Part shown: positions 20,201 to 29,089 of the stretch, in pieces
Layout: the number at the start of each line of letters is the position of its first letter
Position numbering within the stretch: position 1 is the first letter of the stretch
Source of the DNA: Lachancea mirantina
Lineage: Eukaryota; Ascomycota; Saccharomycetes; Saccharomycetales; Saccharomycetaceae
NCBI GenBank assembly: GCA_900074745.1
Contig: LT598462.1
Span: forward strand, 372,001-436,000
Direction of reading: 5' to 3'
Length of the DNA stretch: 64,000 nt
Program-made: the position numbers and the translations under genes
The notes under the pieces: model-generated
Told to the model about the DNA's origin: nothing
The model's database searches: none
Seen by the model: the letters and a program-made list of their open reading frames with translations, nothing else

Positions 20201-20519
20201 AAACCCGTCAGAAAACAAATACTTGGAGCTCGGAAATCCAACGACTTTTTATCTGTCTATTCGCAATTTAGCACATTTGTGGATTGACGGTGACCATTCT
20301 AAACATACTTACGTTTTTGAATTGCTGACTAGCAGCGATTGGCTGGTCAATGGTCGTAGAAAGTTTTCGCTGGAAAATCAAGACACCCAAACAGAAGTTG
20401 TCCTTTTACCATTAAAACGCGGGCGTTTGAACTATCCCCGAATCGAGATCTATGATCAAAACCAAAAACTTAATTGCGTCTACTTTGTAAATATGCATGA
20501 GACGCTGGTTGTAATTTGA
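17223..20519 (+). CDS. TRS130: Trs130, subunit of the TRAPPII complex
   Basis: A 1098-residue protein (S. cerevisiae Trs130 1102 aa), a large subunit of TRAPPII, the exchange factor for Ypt31/32 at the late Golgi. Matching blocks are spread over the length: SYFDPFEVFDAL at about 18-29, NLHWKPIDGTLRTIRQLP, YRAKVRPLVRQWL near 98-110, SNLFKTISLIEKFAKDFP, RQRTADLLSVDVALMYYQ, VSVEDILKGQDFYFKFLLNA and the C-terminal LTSSDWLVNGRRKF and LPLKRGRLNYPRIEI. A second in-frame ATG two codons downstream could also serve as start. The stop lies 18 bp from the stop of HEM4 on the other strand, so the two mRNAs almost certainly overlap at their 3' ends. Confidence 0.96.
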   Translation: MSMGKDNATSPGFSVVTFSYFDPFEVFDALKAEIELRLPFQNLHWKPIDGTLRTIRQLPVRLIAETSINGETTQLQEPFIMFLIVSCSSIDEYRAKVRPLVRQWLSGSDRVTEMSTKRIILLRCNLEVLDSNLFKTISLIEKFAKDFPQMPVIEMKTIYKSEGERREFWTSIMSRLGSCVIEIFQERLKTIEDQIRNSNSNDLVEIAKQQEQVLRLYLAFSLQDEASNELKIYERELRAATNVKLPTGRLEIPFSFENSTGGQNTSIASLLAQNELNTFQVTKFFFLRQLELIYNQQPQASRFGRLYAHILSFLTNVRATFLNSANLHEFEYYFLDNLISLVFASEESGALASELEVNLKLLQRDVWLSLVYNNSKFRALEKRYQLNNCVCSQEPLKKTFQDEETFQQNYLKLTKEIISLTSQCSSKRQRTADLLSVDVALMYYQMEDYENAIGVLTSCFEYYKESEWNVIGTALLERFVDCLIKCPDIKGISIEDDDEKVPTGPLLRNSILNLISASESGNAELWDRFVKTNNDDMDNLVYPLENLFDVKVDSRINVTNSNVFVLKIMLTNVKVTSTITSSNISVLLKNHSDEFLRFEAENIALNYGENSVLLGSTKVIFGTFELVNLGVTIGNTSLSKDFGDSEVSEEILVEKPAQSSCFDAILSPPQHFDLSTSYVTLNFLNEHKVSDFSLELTILEPNKFRKAGAAFDTEGQEFSTVISDVKQRRVVFYCLRPIDKILIRQRLSFKLKANPDTEFFQSQTTEIRCKLPITVSVEDILKGQDFYFKFLLNAASTEEPILVHSTELTASNDYLTCESFQCQQPLLLNGDESSTCFNFFRVKPKDNHRFNARDVFSLNVQFNTMRKQLEHLVTNALLFQGDIDRISKLEAVRSFWDYYILPKIDFNYRAFQDKSIVKLRDESENVQSLLKKINEHVDQQEIRQWMRDWLKKLISGVKVDDSEVAGFLKDLDKCSLNVTVNLPPISQSFEVELNPSENKYLELGNPTTFYLSIRNLAHLWIDGDHSKHTYVFELLTSSDWLVNGRRKFSLENQDTQTEVVLLPLKRGRLNYPRIEIYDQNQKLNCVYFVNMHETLVVI

Positions 20520-20537
20520 TAAATAGTGTGTATCTAG

Positions 20538-21317
20538 TCATGAGGACATTTTCTTTCTGGCTTCGTTGATACTAGACAAAAGAGAAGTTGCATCTGGTTT
20601 TTCGCTTACTACCGTTGGTTTCAATCCTTTAGACTGTAAATATGTTTCTGTTGTGGGACCTATGCTTGCCACACTAGGGTTCCCTTTAGACCGTAAATAT
20701 TCGACAATTCCCTCTGTTCCTTGAGGACTGAAAAACGCAACCCAATCAATTGATTCAAATTCTTTTTTGAACCGAATTACATTGTCTAAAAGTGTCTCAG
20801 TCTTATAAGTCACAATTTCTTCAACTTCGATCCCTTCTTTGTTCAACTTCTTAGGAATAATGTCTCGCCTGGTCTCGCCTACAAGAAACAAAACCTTGCA
20901 GGATTTGGGATCTAAATTTGATTTGTACAGGTCACTTATCAGCAGGTCTGCCAACGCACTCCCATTTCCAGTGCTTGCACCACCGTGAACTCTTTTAAAC
21001 CCACTTCTTACAAGAAAGTTCTGTGTTGCAGGTCCCACTGTGTATAAAGTTTTGTTGAACAAAGTTTCTGTACTGCACTTGTCAAGCTGCGGAATGACAC
21101 TTTCATTCAAGCACTCAACGGCACGTTGCGAAGTTATGATTATGATATCCAGTTTTTTCAAGTAAGCTTCATCTTGCAATAGGTACAATATTTCTTCAGA
21201 GACATGAGTATGTTGGATCAATGGTAAAAAAACAGGTTCGTAGCCACCAGTCCGGAAAATCGTGTCATAATGGTCAATGGGAATAGTTTTGTTTTTGAGC
21301 AAAATGACTTTGTTCAT
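20538..21317 (-). CDS. HEM4: Uroporphyrinogen-III synthase
   Basis: A 259-residue cytosolic enzyme of haem synthesis that closes and inverts hydroxymethylbilane to uroporphyrinogen III. The family is poorly conserved, but the two-domain pattern is clear: VILLKNKTIPIDHYDTIF at the N-terminus, IIITSQRAVECLN, LYTVGPATQNFLV, VLFLVGETRRDIIPKKL, VAFFSPQGTEGIVEYL and SIGPTTETYLQSKGLKPTVV. It fills the YOR278W slot of the chromosome XV track, interleaved here between TRS130 and GUA1 of the chromosome XIII track. Its start is 142 bp from the GUA1 stop, on the same strand. Confidence 0.95.
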   Translation of the reverse strand: MNKVILLKNKTIPIDHYDTIFRTGGYEPVFLPLIQHTHVSEEILYLLQDEAYLKKLDIIIITSQRAVECLNESVIPQLDKCSTETLFNKTLYTVGPATQNFLVRSGFKRVHGGASTGNGSALADLLISDLYKSNLDPKSCKVLFLVGETRRDIIPKKLNKEGIEVEEIVTYKTETLLDNVIRFKKEFESIDWVAFFSPQGTEGIVEYLRSKGNPSVASIGPTTETYLQSKGLKPTVVSEKPDATSLLSSINEARKKMSS

Positions 21318-21458
21318 TATTCTTATTTCAATCCTATTGAGATGTCAAGTTCAACTAATCTATAGCTTTTTGAGTATCTATTTCCGATGAAAATATCATC
21401 AGAATATTATTATGACAATTTAATTATTATACAAACTTGGACGACTGAATGAGATTTT

Positions 21459-23036
21459 TTACTCCCATTCCACAGTGGCAGGTGGTTTAGAAGTGATGTC
21501 ATAAGTAACTCTGGCAACACCGTCGACTTCGTTGACAATTCTAGCGGCGACGTTCTTCAAGAAAGCGTGCTCGAATGGGAACCAATCGGCAGTCATGAAG
21601 TCTGTAGTCTCAATGGCTCTCAAGGCAATGACTTGTTCGTAAGTTCTTTGATCACCCATGACACCAACAGATTTGACGGGCAAAAGACAAGCAAAGGCCT
21701 GAGAAATCTTGTTGTACAAACCGGCTTTTCTGATTTCCTCGATGTAGATGTGGTCGGCTTTTCTTGCAATGGCAACTTGTTCTCTGGTCACTTCCCCTAA
21801 AACTCTAATGGCAATACCCGGACCTGGGAAAGGATGTCTCCAGACCAATTCGTGGGAGATTCCCAACAGTTCACCAAGATCTCTAACTTCGTCTTTGAAC
21901 AACTCTCTCAAGGGCTCAATTAATTTCAGTTTCATGTCCTCTAGCAAGCCACCGACGTTGTGGTGGGTTTTAATGGTTTGGGAAGGACCCTTGAAAGAGA
22001 TCGACTCAATGACATCTGGGTAAAGAGTTCCCTGTAGCAAAAATTCGATTTCTTCGCCGTCTTTTGGTTGAATCTTGGCAGCTTCTTTTTCAAAAACCTC
22101 GATGAAAGTGTTACCAATGATTTTTCTCTTCCTTTCCGGGTCCGTGACACCCTTAAGTTTGTCCAAAAACTCATCGGCAGCGTCAACGACGGTCAAGTTG
22201 ATCTTCAAACCTTCACCAAGAGTCTTCTTGACAATTTCTGCTTCGTTAAGTCTCAACACACCGTTGTCGACCAAAATGGCGTGGAATCTGTCGCCAATGG
22301 CCTCGGTCATAAGCTTGGCAGCAACCGTAGAGTCGACACCACCCGAGACGGCACCGATGACTTCGGCAGTAGGGCCAACGAGTTCACGAATACGCTTGAT
22401 CTCGGTGTCTATAAAGTTTTCCATGGTCCAGTTTTGCTTGGCTTGACAGATGTCGACGGCGAAGTTCTTGAGTAAAGTTTTGCCCTGAGTCGAGTGGGTC
22501 ACCTCGGGGTGGAATTGAATACCCCAAATAGGCTTGGACTCGTGAACAATACCACAGTAAGGTGAGTTTTGCGACGTGGCAATCACTTTGTAGCCCGCTG
22601 GAAGACCGTGCAATTTGTCACCGTGCGACATCCAAACGACGGAATGGTCAACGCCCTTGAAAAGAGGAGAACTAGCGTCGACAACGTTTAGAGTCGCAGG
22701 CCCATACTCTCTTTTGTCACCACGTCCAACCTGTTTCCCGTTTAACCACGCTAGTTCTTGCATGCCGTAACAGATACCCAAAATCGGGACGTTCAAATCG
22801 AACACCGCAGTGTCGACGTGTGGAGCGTCTTCAGCATAGACGGAGTAAGGTCCACCAGACAGAATGACACCGCTTGGTTTCCATCCCAATTCCGAAATTT
22901 TTTGAGTGCATGGAAGCATCTCAGCGTAAACATTGTACTCTCTCAGACGTCTGGTAATGAGATGCGAGTACTGGGAACCAAAGTCTAAAACCAAGATCGT
23001 GTCAAAAACGTTAGAGACCGGTTCAACTGGGGACAT
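21459..23036 (-). CDS. GUA1: GMP synthase (glutamine-hydrolysing)
   Basis: A 525-residue enzyme, the same length as S. cerevisiae Gua1, converting XMP to GMP with ATP and glutamine. The class I glutamine amidotransferase domain (about 12-200) has its nucleophile C89 in GICYGMQ and the His176/Glu178 pair in QFHPEVT. The ATP pyrophosphatase P-loop SGGVDSTV is at 231-238. The C-terminal dimerisation domain ends [17 protein letters not shown]. Codon choice is strongly biased (few codon types, many GGT/GCC/TTG), as expected of an abundant protein. A GAGTCA site (TGACTC on the gene strand) lies about 100 bp upstream of the start. Confidence 0.99.
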   Translation of the reverse strand: MSPVEPVSNVFDTILVLDFGSQYSHLITRRLREYNVYAEMLPCTQKISELGWKPSGVILSGGPYSVYAEDAPHVDTAVFDLNVPILGICYGMQELAWLNGKQVGRGDKREYGPATLNVVDASSPLFKGVDHSVVWMSHGDKLHGLPAGYKVIATSQNSPYCGIVHESKPIWGIQFHPEVTHSTQGKTLLKNFAVDICQAKQNWTMENFIDTEIKRIRELVGPTAEVIGAVSGGVDSTVAAKLMTEAIGDRFHAILVDNGVLRLNEAEIVKKTLGEGLKINLTVVDAADEFLDKLKGVTDPERKRKIIGNTFIEVFEKEAAKIQPKDGEEIEFLLQGTLYPDVIESISFKGPSQTIKTHHNVGGLLEDMKLKLIEPLRELFKDEVRDLGELLGISHELVWRHPFPGPGIAIRVLGEVTREQVAIARKADHIYIEEIRKAGLYNKISQAFACLLPVKSVGVMGDQRTYEQVIALRAIETTDFMTADWFPFEHAFLKNVAARIVNEVDGVARVTYDITSKPPATVEWE

Positions 23037-23136
23037 TTGAGAAGTACTTTAGAGAAAACTGAGTGATAAAACCCTACTGTGGGGACCTAAATGGAGAGGT
23101 ATGAAGTCTTCGAACTCGAGTGGTAGAAGCGAAGAA

Positions 23137-23142
23137 GAGTCA
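23137..23142 (-). promoter_or_regulatory. Gcn4/Bas1-type TGACTC site upstream of GUA1
   Basis: TGACTC read on the GUA1 strand, 101 bp before its ATG. In S. cerevisiae this core is bound by Gcn4 (amino-acid control) and Bas1 (purine genes). The site is seen; its use is inferred from the gene's place in purine synthesis. Confidence 0.5.
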
Positions 23143-23504
23143 CTGATGCCCAAAATGAAAAAAAAACTATTTTCGAGCTGGCGATAACAGGAGAAAAAAA
23201 AAGATCTATGAAAAAAAGTAAGCAAAAATCAGAAAACAATGGAAGAGCTGTCAGCCGTTAGTGAAATGGGGAGATCAACATTTCGGTACGTAAAGATGGC
23301 TTTTCTAGTATTTCGTTGTAATTTGTAGGATTGAAAAATATTTATTAAGTCGGATCTTATCAAACAAGTAGTTTTCATCGTTAAGAAAATGAATGTCATT
23401 TTAGGAAGAAACGATGTAGTTAAGACATTCACAATTGTGTTTAAGAAAGGAAGACTTTGCAATAGAATAAGCGATGGAGATAGGATGCCTTATTGCAGGC
23501 TAGT

Positions 23505-23650
23505 TTAGGAAATGAGACTTCCGGCCAGATGCATGAGGAAGCGGGATGAGATATCATTGCCTCAGGTTGAGATCACGTGATGGGTGTGACAGAATATACT
23601 ATGGATAAAAGTGACAGTTTGAGCGAGACTCTCCAGTAAAAGCGATCCCA
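23505..23650 (+). mobile_element. Decayed LTR fragment
   Basis: About 145 bp with likeness to the 5' part of the solo LTR that follows: a purine-rich lead, the palindrome GATCACGTGATGG and then GACAGAATA, in the same order as in the LTR at 23883. It is much diverged and its limits are approximate. The DNA from here to 23882 has no gene that I can see. Confidence 0.4.
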
Positions 23651-23882
23651 CAGCCGTGGAATTTTCAAATCGCTACTAGCAAATCATCAGTGATAGGGGC
23701 ATGAGACGAGGGCTTCAACGCCCCTCTTGCTGGAAGTAAGACGGGATCATGGAGATACTATTACAAGGCCTCTATAAAGAGACGATACGGCCAGAGAGCG
23801 ATAATATTGTAGATATTCACAAAATGTAATAGGTTCTCAATTTTTGAATAATTTCACTATTACGAAAGACTTTGGATGAATT

Positions 23883-24314
23883 TGTTGGAAGGAGCTGGCG
23901 AGAAGATGATATCGTCCAATTGCATCATCACGTGATCGATATGACAGAATAAAATAAGACGGAACTGAACGGATGGTTGATGATCAAGATGAAGTCATAG
24001 GAACCAAATAATTCTAGTGATAATCATGTTGTCGTCATACCCCGTCATCACTGCAGGAATAATCTAATAGGTGACGCAATAATGACTCACCTGCAATCTT
24101 AAAGAAAGTACGGATTCCGGAATTGGAAAAATGTTACAGAAATTGTATGAAAGGAGCTGGTATGACCAGGATCGTAGTAGTCGTGATCGCAAGATAATTA
24201 CGGAGAGATATAAGTATTCAATTCCTAATCCGCTTTATTGTTTAGATCAATTATGAACGAATTAAATGAACAATTTAGAAACCTATCAACCTCCGACAAG
24301 GAAAAACCACATCA
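23883..24314 (+). mobile_element. Solo LTR of a Ty1/copia-like element, flanked by target-site repeats
   Basis: A 432-bp LTR beginning TGTTGGAAGG and ending near CCACATCA. It is one of three copies of one family in this window (others at 26684 and 28621, opposite orientation). The 5-bp sequence GAATT lies immediately before (23878-23882) and after (24315-24319) it, a target-site duplication showing a single insertion followed by LTR-LTR recombination. Near its 3' end a short gag-like frame begins, as in Ty1 where the gag frame starts inside the LTR. A TCACGTGA palindrome is at 23928-23935. No internal coding region of the element remains. Confidence 0.85.
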
Positions 24315-24519
24315 GAATTAAGTTACTAGTTTGGAACAATGTCTACCACCATGTGAGTAACCCGCAATGAAGTTTTTACCATTCTCCCTGTAAGTTTATA
24401 GGTGATAAGTAGAAAGGTATTACAGGAAAGGTTCGGGTGACGATGTGACCAAAATTAGAAGGTTCATAGGGCCTAAATGAGCACCATGAAAAACAATACA
24501 CAATACCTGGTATGGTAGA

Positions 24520-24640
24520 AGGAGAACGCGACATGTTATATCGTCAATTTGCATTATGACAAGCAAATATCACGCGACTACGATGACAGAACAAAAATAG
24601 GAGGTAAAAGGATGAAAAATTCGAGTCCACTTTAAGAGGA
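24520..24640 (+). mobile_element. Decayed LTR fragment
   Basis: About 120 bp resembling the start of the LTR family: a GAAGGAGAACGCGACATG-like lead, a stretch resembling ATCGTCCAATTGCATTATG, and then ACGATGACAGAACAAAAATA. Strongly diverged, so it is an old insertion; borders approximate. Between 24640 and the end of the NmrA-like gene at 25169 I see no supported gene. Confidence 0.4.
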
Positions 24641-25168
24641 GGCCATGGAACCTCGGTGGTCCTGTTGATATTTCCGGCACCATTACGGCACCATCATTAA
24701 ACTCACAGAGCTAAAATTGATAGAATCTTGCCACATGTGCTACTACATAGGCAACGACGGGATCAATCTAAGGGTTTTAGCGTCAAGATGATCAGTAAGA
24801 TCTTAACACCACATATTTGTACAGTCTACTATCATGAACAACCAAAAACAATTCAAGTGACTAATTTAGAGGACTTTCGACTGCCGTCGGTCGTCCCACT
24901 ATCAAACCTGAGGAATCAAGGAGAATGCCTTGAAGGTGTATTGAGCTGTAAGAGTGACTTTGTCACAACGACAAAGCAATCTGAATTTTCTTACCGTTTC
25001 TGAGAAGTTGTATGAAGCTACGCAGAGAGAAAGAGCAAAAGAGGTTAGGCCGTTAGTTACGCATTAAAAGACATTAACCAACGCGTCATTACATGTAGCG
25101 CACCAGCTGGTGCGCAGGGAAAATCAGCAATAATAAAAGATTCTTATATACATACAATTGAGGCAGCG

Positions 25169-26065
25169 CTACGTGGCATTGTTCTTACGGAGATTTTTGG
25201 CAAAGGTCTCAAGGGTCGTGGTTGGTTTCCCTAGTAACTCCCAGGTTTCGCCCGCATAAAACGCATCCTCATGGTTTCCAAAATATTCGAAAAGATGGGC
25301 AAAGAACTTCATTTGTGAATTGAAGAGACCCATTAGTTTCATGACCCAAAGAGGTGCGACGCGAATTTTGAGCGAAGGGTCGTAATTTTCAACAAATTTT
25401 TCCAGTGCTTCGCGTACAGGTATACCCTCTGGCCCCTGAATCGCACAGTGCTCTGGCATTATCGTATAATTTTGAAACGCTTTAACTACCTGTTTCGCGT
25501 AATCCACAACGCTAATCCAGTAAATTTTCACATCAGTATTTCCAATCCATTGAAGTGCACCTTTGTCAATCATGACCGGCAGCAGTTCCATGAAATGGGT
25601 AGGTGCGAAAAAAGTGTGTTTAATGCCAGATTCGGCAATAATTTTGTGACCTTGCATACGAATAAGGTTTGGTACCACATTGTTCTTGATTTTTTCCACC
25701 GCTGGCGGATACGCTCCTAAAGAACCAATTTTCGCGATATATTGAATGCCAAGGCCTTTTGCAGCGGAAATAACGTTTTGAACACCTTCTCTTTCTTGGT
25801 AAAAGGGAAGTGTCTCGTCCGCGGTGTCAGTTGAGAGATTAAGATAGATTGCGTCGACACCGTCGAGACCCGCGTGCAGCTCAGAAACATTGTGCAAATC
25901 TGCCTTTACAATCTCGACATTGTCTGGCAACATTTTTTTCGCTTTTTCAGGCGACCGAACAAGGGCGCGAACGTCAAAATTTTTGGATAATTCAGCGGTG
26001 ACTGGAGCGCCGAGACGACCTGTTGCGCCGATCACGGCGATTTTTTGGATTTCTGGTAAACTCAT
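25169..26065 (-). CDS. NmrA-like NAD(P)-binding protein
   Basis: A 298-residue atypical short-chain dehydrogenase/NmrA-family protein. The N-terminus has a Rossmann dinucleotide-binding motif, KIAVIGATGRLGAPVTAEL (GxxGxxG at about 13-19), then VRALVRSPEKA after the second strand, DGVDAIYLNLS, and IQYIAKIGSLGAYPP, where proteins of this group often lack the usual Tyr-x-x-x-Lys pair. Such proteins range from redox sensors to quinone or flavonoid-type reductases; which applies here cannot be told. I know no clear S. cerevisiae orthologue. It lies in an LTR-rich insertion between GUA1 and SKY1, with LTRs in opposite orientation on either side, and has its own TATA-poor upstream region. The frame is intact with an ATG start, so it is probably functional. 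Confidence 0.85.
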   Translation of the reverse strand: MSLPEIQKIAVIGATGRLGAPVTAELSKNFDVRALVRSPEKAKKMLPDNVEIVKADLHNVSELHAGLDGVDAIYLNLSTDTADETLPFYQEREGVQNVISAAKGLGIQYIAKIGSLGAYPPAVEKIKNNVVPNLIRMQGHKIIAESGIKHTFFAPTHFMELLPVMIDKGALQWIGNTDVKIYWISVVDYAKQVVKAFQNYTIMPEHCAIQGPEGIPVREALEKFVENYDPSLKIRVAPLWVMKLMGLFNSQMKFFAHLFEYFGNHEDAFYAGETWELLGKPTTTLETFAKNLRKNNAT

Positions 26066-26683
26066 GTCAAAATGTCAGCTTTTTTTTTTAGTACCAGGAA
26101 GAACACGCTATCTTAGAGAAATGTGCTGATGGTTGATACAGCAGAAGGGCAGAAGAGCAGAAGGTAACATATCTTTGCAATAGCACGAGCTTCTTATACA
26201 AAATCCATAGTGCTCTTTGCCTTATGACTGCCAATCCATAAGGGTTCAAGATTTCTCGGAAGCGGAAGTCTAGGAGTTAAGCCGGAAACAATGCAACCGC
26301 CGGGCTGGAGCCGTGTTAGGGCCGGGTCACGAAAATAAACACCCGTGGATAGTGATACCAGTAGACGATGTTAATGGAGGGCTTGGGATGAAGCTCAGTA
26401 ACCAGAAAGCGCATTCAGATCTTCAATAGACCAAGTATAGGTTCTAAGTTGTCAAATTGGTGTGAAGAGGTCGAGTTGCGGAATGTCTTCGATTAATGTA
26501 TCTCACGTGCTTGAGCTATTGTATCATGACAAATGACAACGACGCGAGCCTTGAGTAAGCGTGCGTAAGATAATTGCTACAATGGGTAGGTCAAATTTGA
26601 GTATTCCACAAATCTTATAGCTGCGGAGACTAAGTGTGTTTCTCTCGCACAGGTGTGTGGACCGGTGTGGCCGAAAGTTTTGT
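26066..26683. other. Intergenic DNA between the NmrA-like gene and the second LTR
   Basis: About 620 bp including the NmrA-like promoter. A T-run lies at 26080. There is no gene I can support. A short gag-like frame of the neighbouring LTR runs a little way into this stretch, which may be a leftover of element sequence. Confidence 0.4.
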
Positions 26684-27112
26684 TGTTGAGGTTTATCATT
26701 GTCGGTAGTTGATAGATTTTTGAACTGCTCATTTAATTCGTTCATAGTTAATTTAAATAATAAAGCTGATAAGGTGTTGAGTACTTATATCTCTCCGTGG
26801 CTATCTTGCGATCATAACTACCACGATCCTGGTCATACCAGCTCCTTTCATACAATTTCTGTAACATTGTTCCAATTTCGGAATCTGTTACTTTCTAAGA
26901 TTGACGATGAGTCATCATTACGTCTCCTATTAGGTTGCTCTTACAGTGGTGATGGAGCGTGACGACATCATGACTATCACTAGAATCATTCGGTTCCTAT
27001 GACTTCATCCTGATCAAGAACCGTCCGCTCATCGTTCTAATTTTATTCTGTCACTTTGATCACGTGAAGATGCAATTGAACGATAGGGCTTCCTCGCGAT
27101 CTCCTTCTAACA
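26684..27112 (-). mobile_element. Solo LTR of the same Ty1/copia-like family, inverted
   Basis: A 429-bp LTR on the minus strand (begins TGTTAGAAGG, ends CCTCAACA on that strand). It aligns by eye over its whole length with the copy at 28621 and in inverted orientation with that at 23883. Shared landmarks: TATCTCTCCGTGGCTATCTT near 26790, GGTCATACCAGCTCCTTTCA, CAGTGGTGATGGAG and TCACGTGA at 27060-27067. No matching short repeats flank it, so it is older or rearranged. Only a gag-like start remains. Confidence 0.82.
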
Positions 27113-27159
27113 TTAAACACTGTGAAGCTGATCATGTCGTCGCTTGCTGTACACTACAG

Positions 27160-27215
27160 TTCTTGTAACTAGTTGAAAATATCATTGGTTGTAAACTCCT
27201 TCCAATGAAGAACTG
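27160..27215 (-). mobile_element. Decayed LTR end fragment
   Basis: A stretch of roughly 45 bp (AACTAGTTGAAAATATCATT followed by a GGTTGTAAACTCCTTCC-like part) resembles 29383-29424 (AACTGAAGATATCTTTGGCT with the same following pattern). Both resemble the 5' end region of the LTR family or a related one. Short and diverged. Confidence 0.35.
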
Positions 27216-27358
27216 TCTCGTCCATGATCGTAACTTCTCCATTTTCCTCTTGAACCTCAATTGTGTTGTTCACATTGTCACAAAAACATTAAGCGCATGG
27301 GATGTCATTGATATCGCGTCATATGTATCGGCTAGTCTCATTCGTGACTATTCACAGC

Positions 27359-27910
27359 CTAGACTTTTTCTGAATTTGCGTCACCAAAATCAAGCTCTGA
27401 ACCCCATTTTTTGCAATTCCATAAATACCAAGCCGATATTGGTATTGAATATGCAAAAGAGAATGTGATAATTGCGGTGCAAATCGGATTATAGCGTTCA
27501 TCAGTCAAATCTGATAGGCAATATACAAACCCAACGTCCGTCAGCATTGCGGTAAAAATGAAATATTTTCGACGTAGGCGGCGGAGATATTCTTCCTTTT
27601 TTTCCGGGCATGTAATGGCGGAACATGCCACATCCCCATGATAATGTACAAACCCTTGGTAAAGTCTCAAGCTGTAGTCCACGCTATAGGATAGTATAAT
27701 AAATGGGATGAAAGCTGACATCACAAGTCCTATAATCTCATCACCTAAAAGACCCATTATGTTTTTGTTTGGAACTTTTTGGTTGTCAAGCTCCGGATGA
27801 TGATCATAAGGGAATTCTTGACTTTCGTATTTAAATATGCTCAATGGCAAGGTGAAACTTCTGGCATAAAATAGATTGCAAATATCGAACATACCAATAA
27901 CAGCTAGCAT
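27359..27910 (-). CDS. Unrecognised four-span membrane protein
   Basis: A 183-residue protein from the first ATG. The open frame extends 25 codons further upstream without an ATG, so a longer ancestral N-terminus or an upstream exon is possible. Four hydrophobic segments: MLAVIGMFDICNLFYA (1-16), IIGLVMSAFIPFIILSYSV (about 64-82), KYFIFTAMLTDVGFVYCL (about 116-133) and AIITFSFAYSIPISAWYLW (about 145-165), with a charged loop EKKEEYLRRLRRK between the second and third. I do not recognise the family. It sits between two inverted LTR copies, away from conserved neighbours, so it may be lineage-specific or decaying. Confidence 0.45.
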   Translation of the reverse strand: MLAVIGMFDICNLFYARSFTLPLSIFKYESQEFPYDHHPELDNQKVPNKNIMGLLGDEIIGLVMSAFIPFIILSYSVDYSLRLYQGFVHYHGDVACSAITCPEKKEEYLRRLRRKYFIFTAMLTDVGFVYCLSDLTDERYNPICTAIITFSFAYSIPISAWYLWNCKKWGSELDFGDANSEKV

Positions 27911-28191
27911 TATCCCTGCAAAAATATTTGAATAGCACAGCACTGAGTACGCCTGGTTTCTAATGTGTTTTTTAGTTGGAAGCAAATGTTTCGCCAGCCA
28001 AGCTTGCTAAACATACATCAACGTCCATCAAATCGTGTAATACTGTTCTAAGTCCTAAAGCTTGATATCATCGAATTTATGAGTTACAGGTGATGATGTA
28101 TAATCAAAGTGTTGTTGGCTAGCAGACCCTTCTTTGAAAATAAAAATCCTCGTCAAAGTTATCTCCTTTAGCACTCAGTTGGCAATAGTAA

Positions 28192-28413
28192 TCATTCCAA
28201 TATAGAAGAGCCAACAGAGTTCAAGTTACTAAAGTCTAAGTTTATTTCAAGCACAGCAAGTACCGCTGTCACTTGTGATAACACAAAAGGGATAAAGCCT
28301 TCGACGCATTGAGGCACCTGCTTTGAGTTTCGCAAATAACAATATAATGGCCAGGTTCCGACGTTGTTGGGATATCCATGCATAAAAATGAGTTCCCTAT
28401 GTTTGGGAAGCAT
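28192..28413 (-). CDS. Small unrecognised reading frame upstream of the membrane protein
   Basis: A 73-residue frame with an ATG, same strand as the membrane-protein gene 280 bp downstream. One hydrophobic stretch (EGFIPFVLSQVTAVLAVLEI, about 38-57). It may be the front of a gene of which the neighbouring frame is the back, or chance. I could not find a consistent splice joining the two. Low confidence that it is a real gene. Confidence 0.2.
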   Translation of the reverse strand: MLPKHRELIFMHGYPNNVGTWPLYCYLRNSKQVPQCVEGFIPFVLSQVTAVLAVLEINLDFSNLNSVGSSILE

Positions 28414-28620
28414 TTAAAATGCGACATTGTCTAGTGGTCACAATTTAGTGGTACGGTTCAGAATTTAAACGAAGAGACAATCATATAATTATGACGGATG
28501 ATATTCAAGGTGATGAGCAGTCTCCGCTTGTTGAACTATTTTTTAACCAAATCAACACCCTAACGAAGTCGTCAATAAGACGACTTAAAGATCGTTGTTC
28601 TGATTTGGGTTGGGTATTTC

Positions 28621-29051
28621 TGTTGAGGTTTATCATTATCGGTGGTTGATAGGTTTCTGAATTGTTCATTTAATTCGTTCATAATTGATCTAAATAATAA
28701 AGCGAATTAGGAATTGAGTACTTATATCTCTCCGTGGCTATCTTACAATCACGACTACTACGATCCTGGTCATACCAGTTCCTTTCATACAATTTTTGTA
28801 CCATTGTTCCAATTTCGAATTCCGTTACTTTCTCTAATATTGACGGTAAGTCATCATTACGTCACCTACCAGGTCACTCTTACAGTGGTGATGGAGTGTG
28901 ACGACATCATGACCATCACTAGAATCATTCGGCTCTTATGACTTCCTCTTGATCATGAACCGTTTGTCCAATCCTCTAATTTTATTCTGTCACGTCGATC
29001 ACGTGACAATGCAATTGAACGATATCACCTTCTCGCCAGCTCCTTCCAACA
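28621..29051 (-). mobile_element. Third solo LTR of the same family, inverted
   Basis: A 431-bp LTR on the minus strand from TGTTGGAAGG (end at 29051) to CCTCAACA (28621); the ends form the inverted TGTTG/CAACA expected of Ty LTRs. Landmarks match the copy at 26684, including TCACGTGA at 28999-29006. No flanking short repeat was found. The 1.5 kb between this copy and the one at 26684 holds the unrecognised membrane-protein frames. Confidence 0.85.
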
Positions 29052-29089
29052 GCAATCTCGCTGACCCTCATTGTTATCTCCTTTGCTTC

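Noticed and set aside
24728-25003. 91-codon frame between LTR remnants
   Set aside because: No ATG at its beginning, no recognisable domain, and it lies in decayed repeat DNA.
26524-26745. 73-codon frame beginning MNELNEQFKNLS
   Set aside because: This is the gag-like start belonging to the LTR at 26684, not a host gene.
28420-28480. tRNA-like string GTCTAGTGGTCACAATTTAG
   Set aside because: It resembles a D-arm region, but no valid T arm or acceptor stem follows; probably chance or a very decayed remnant.
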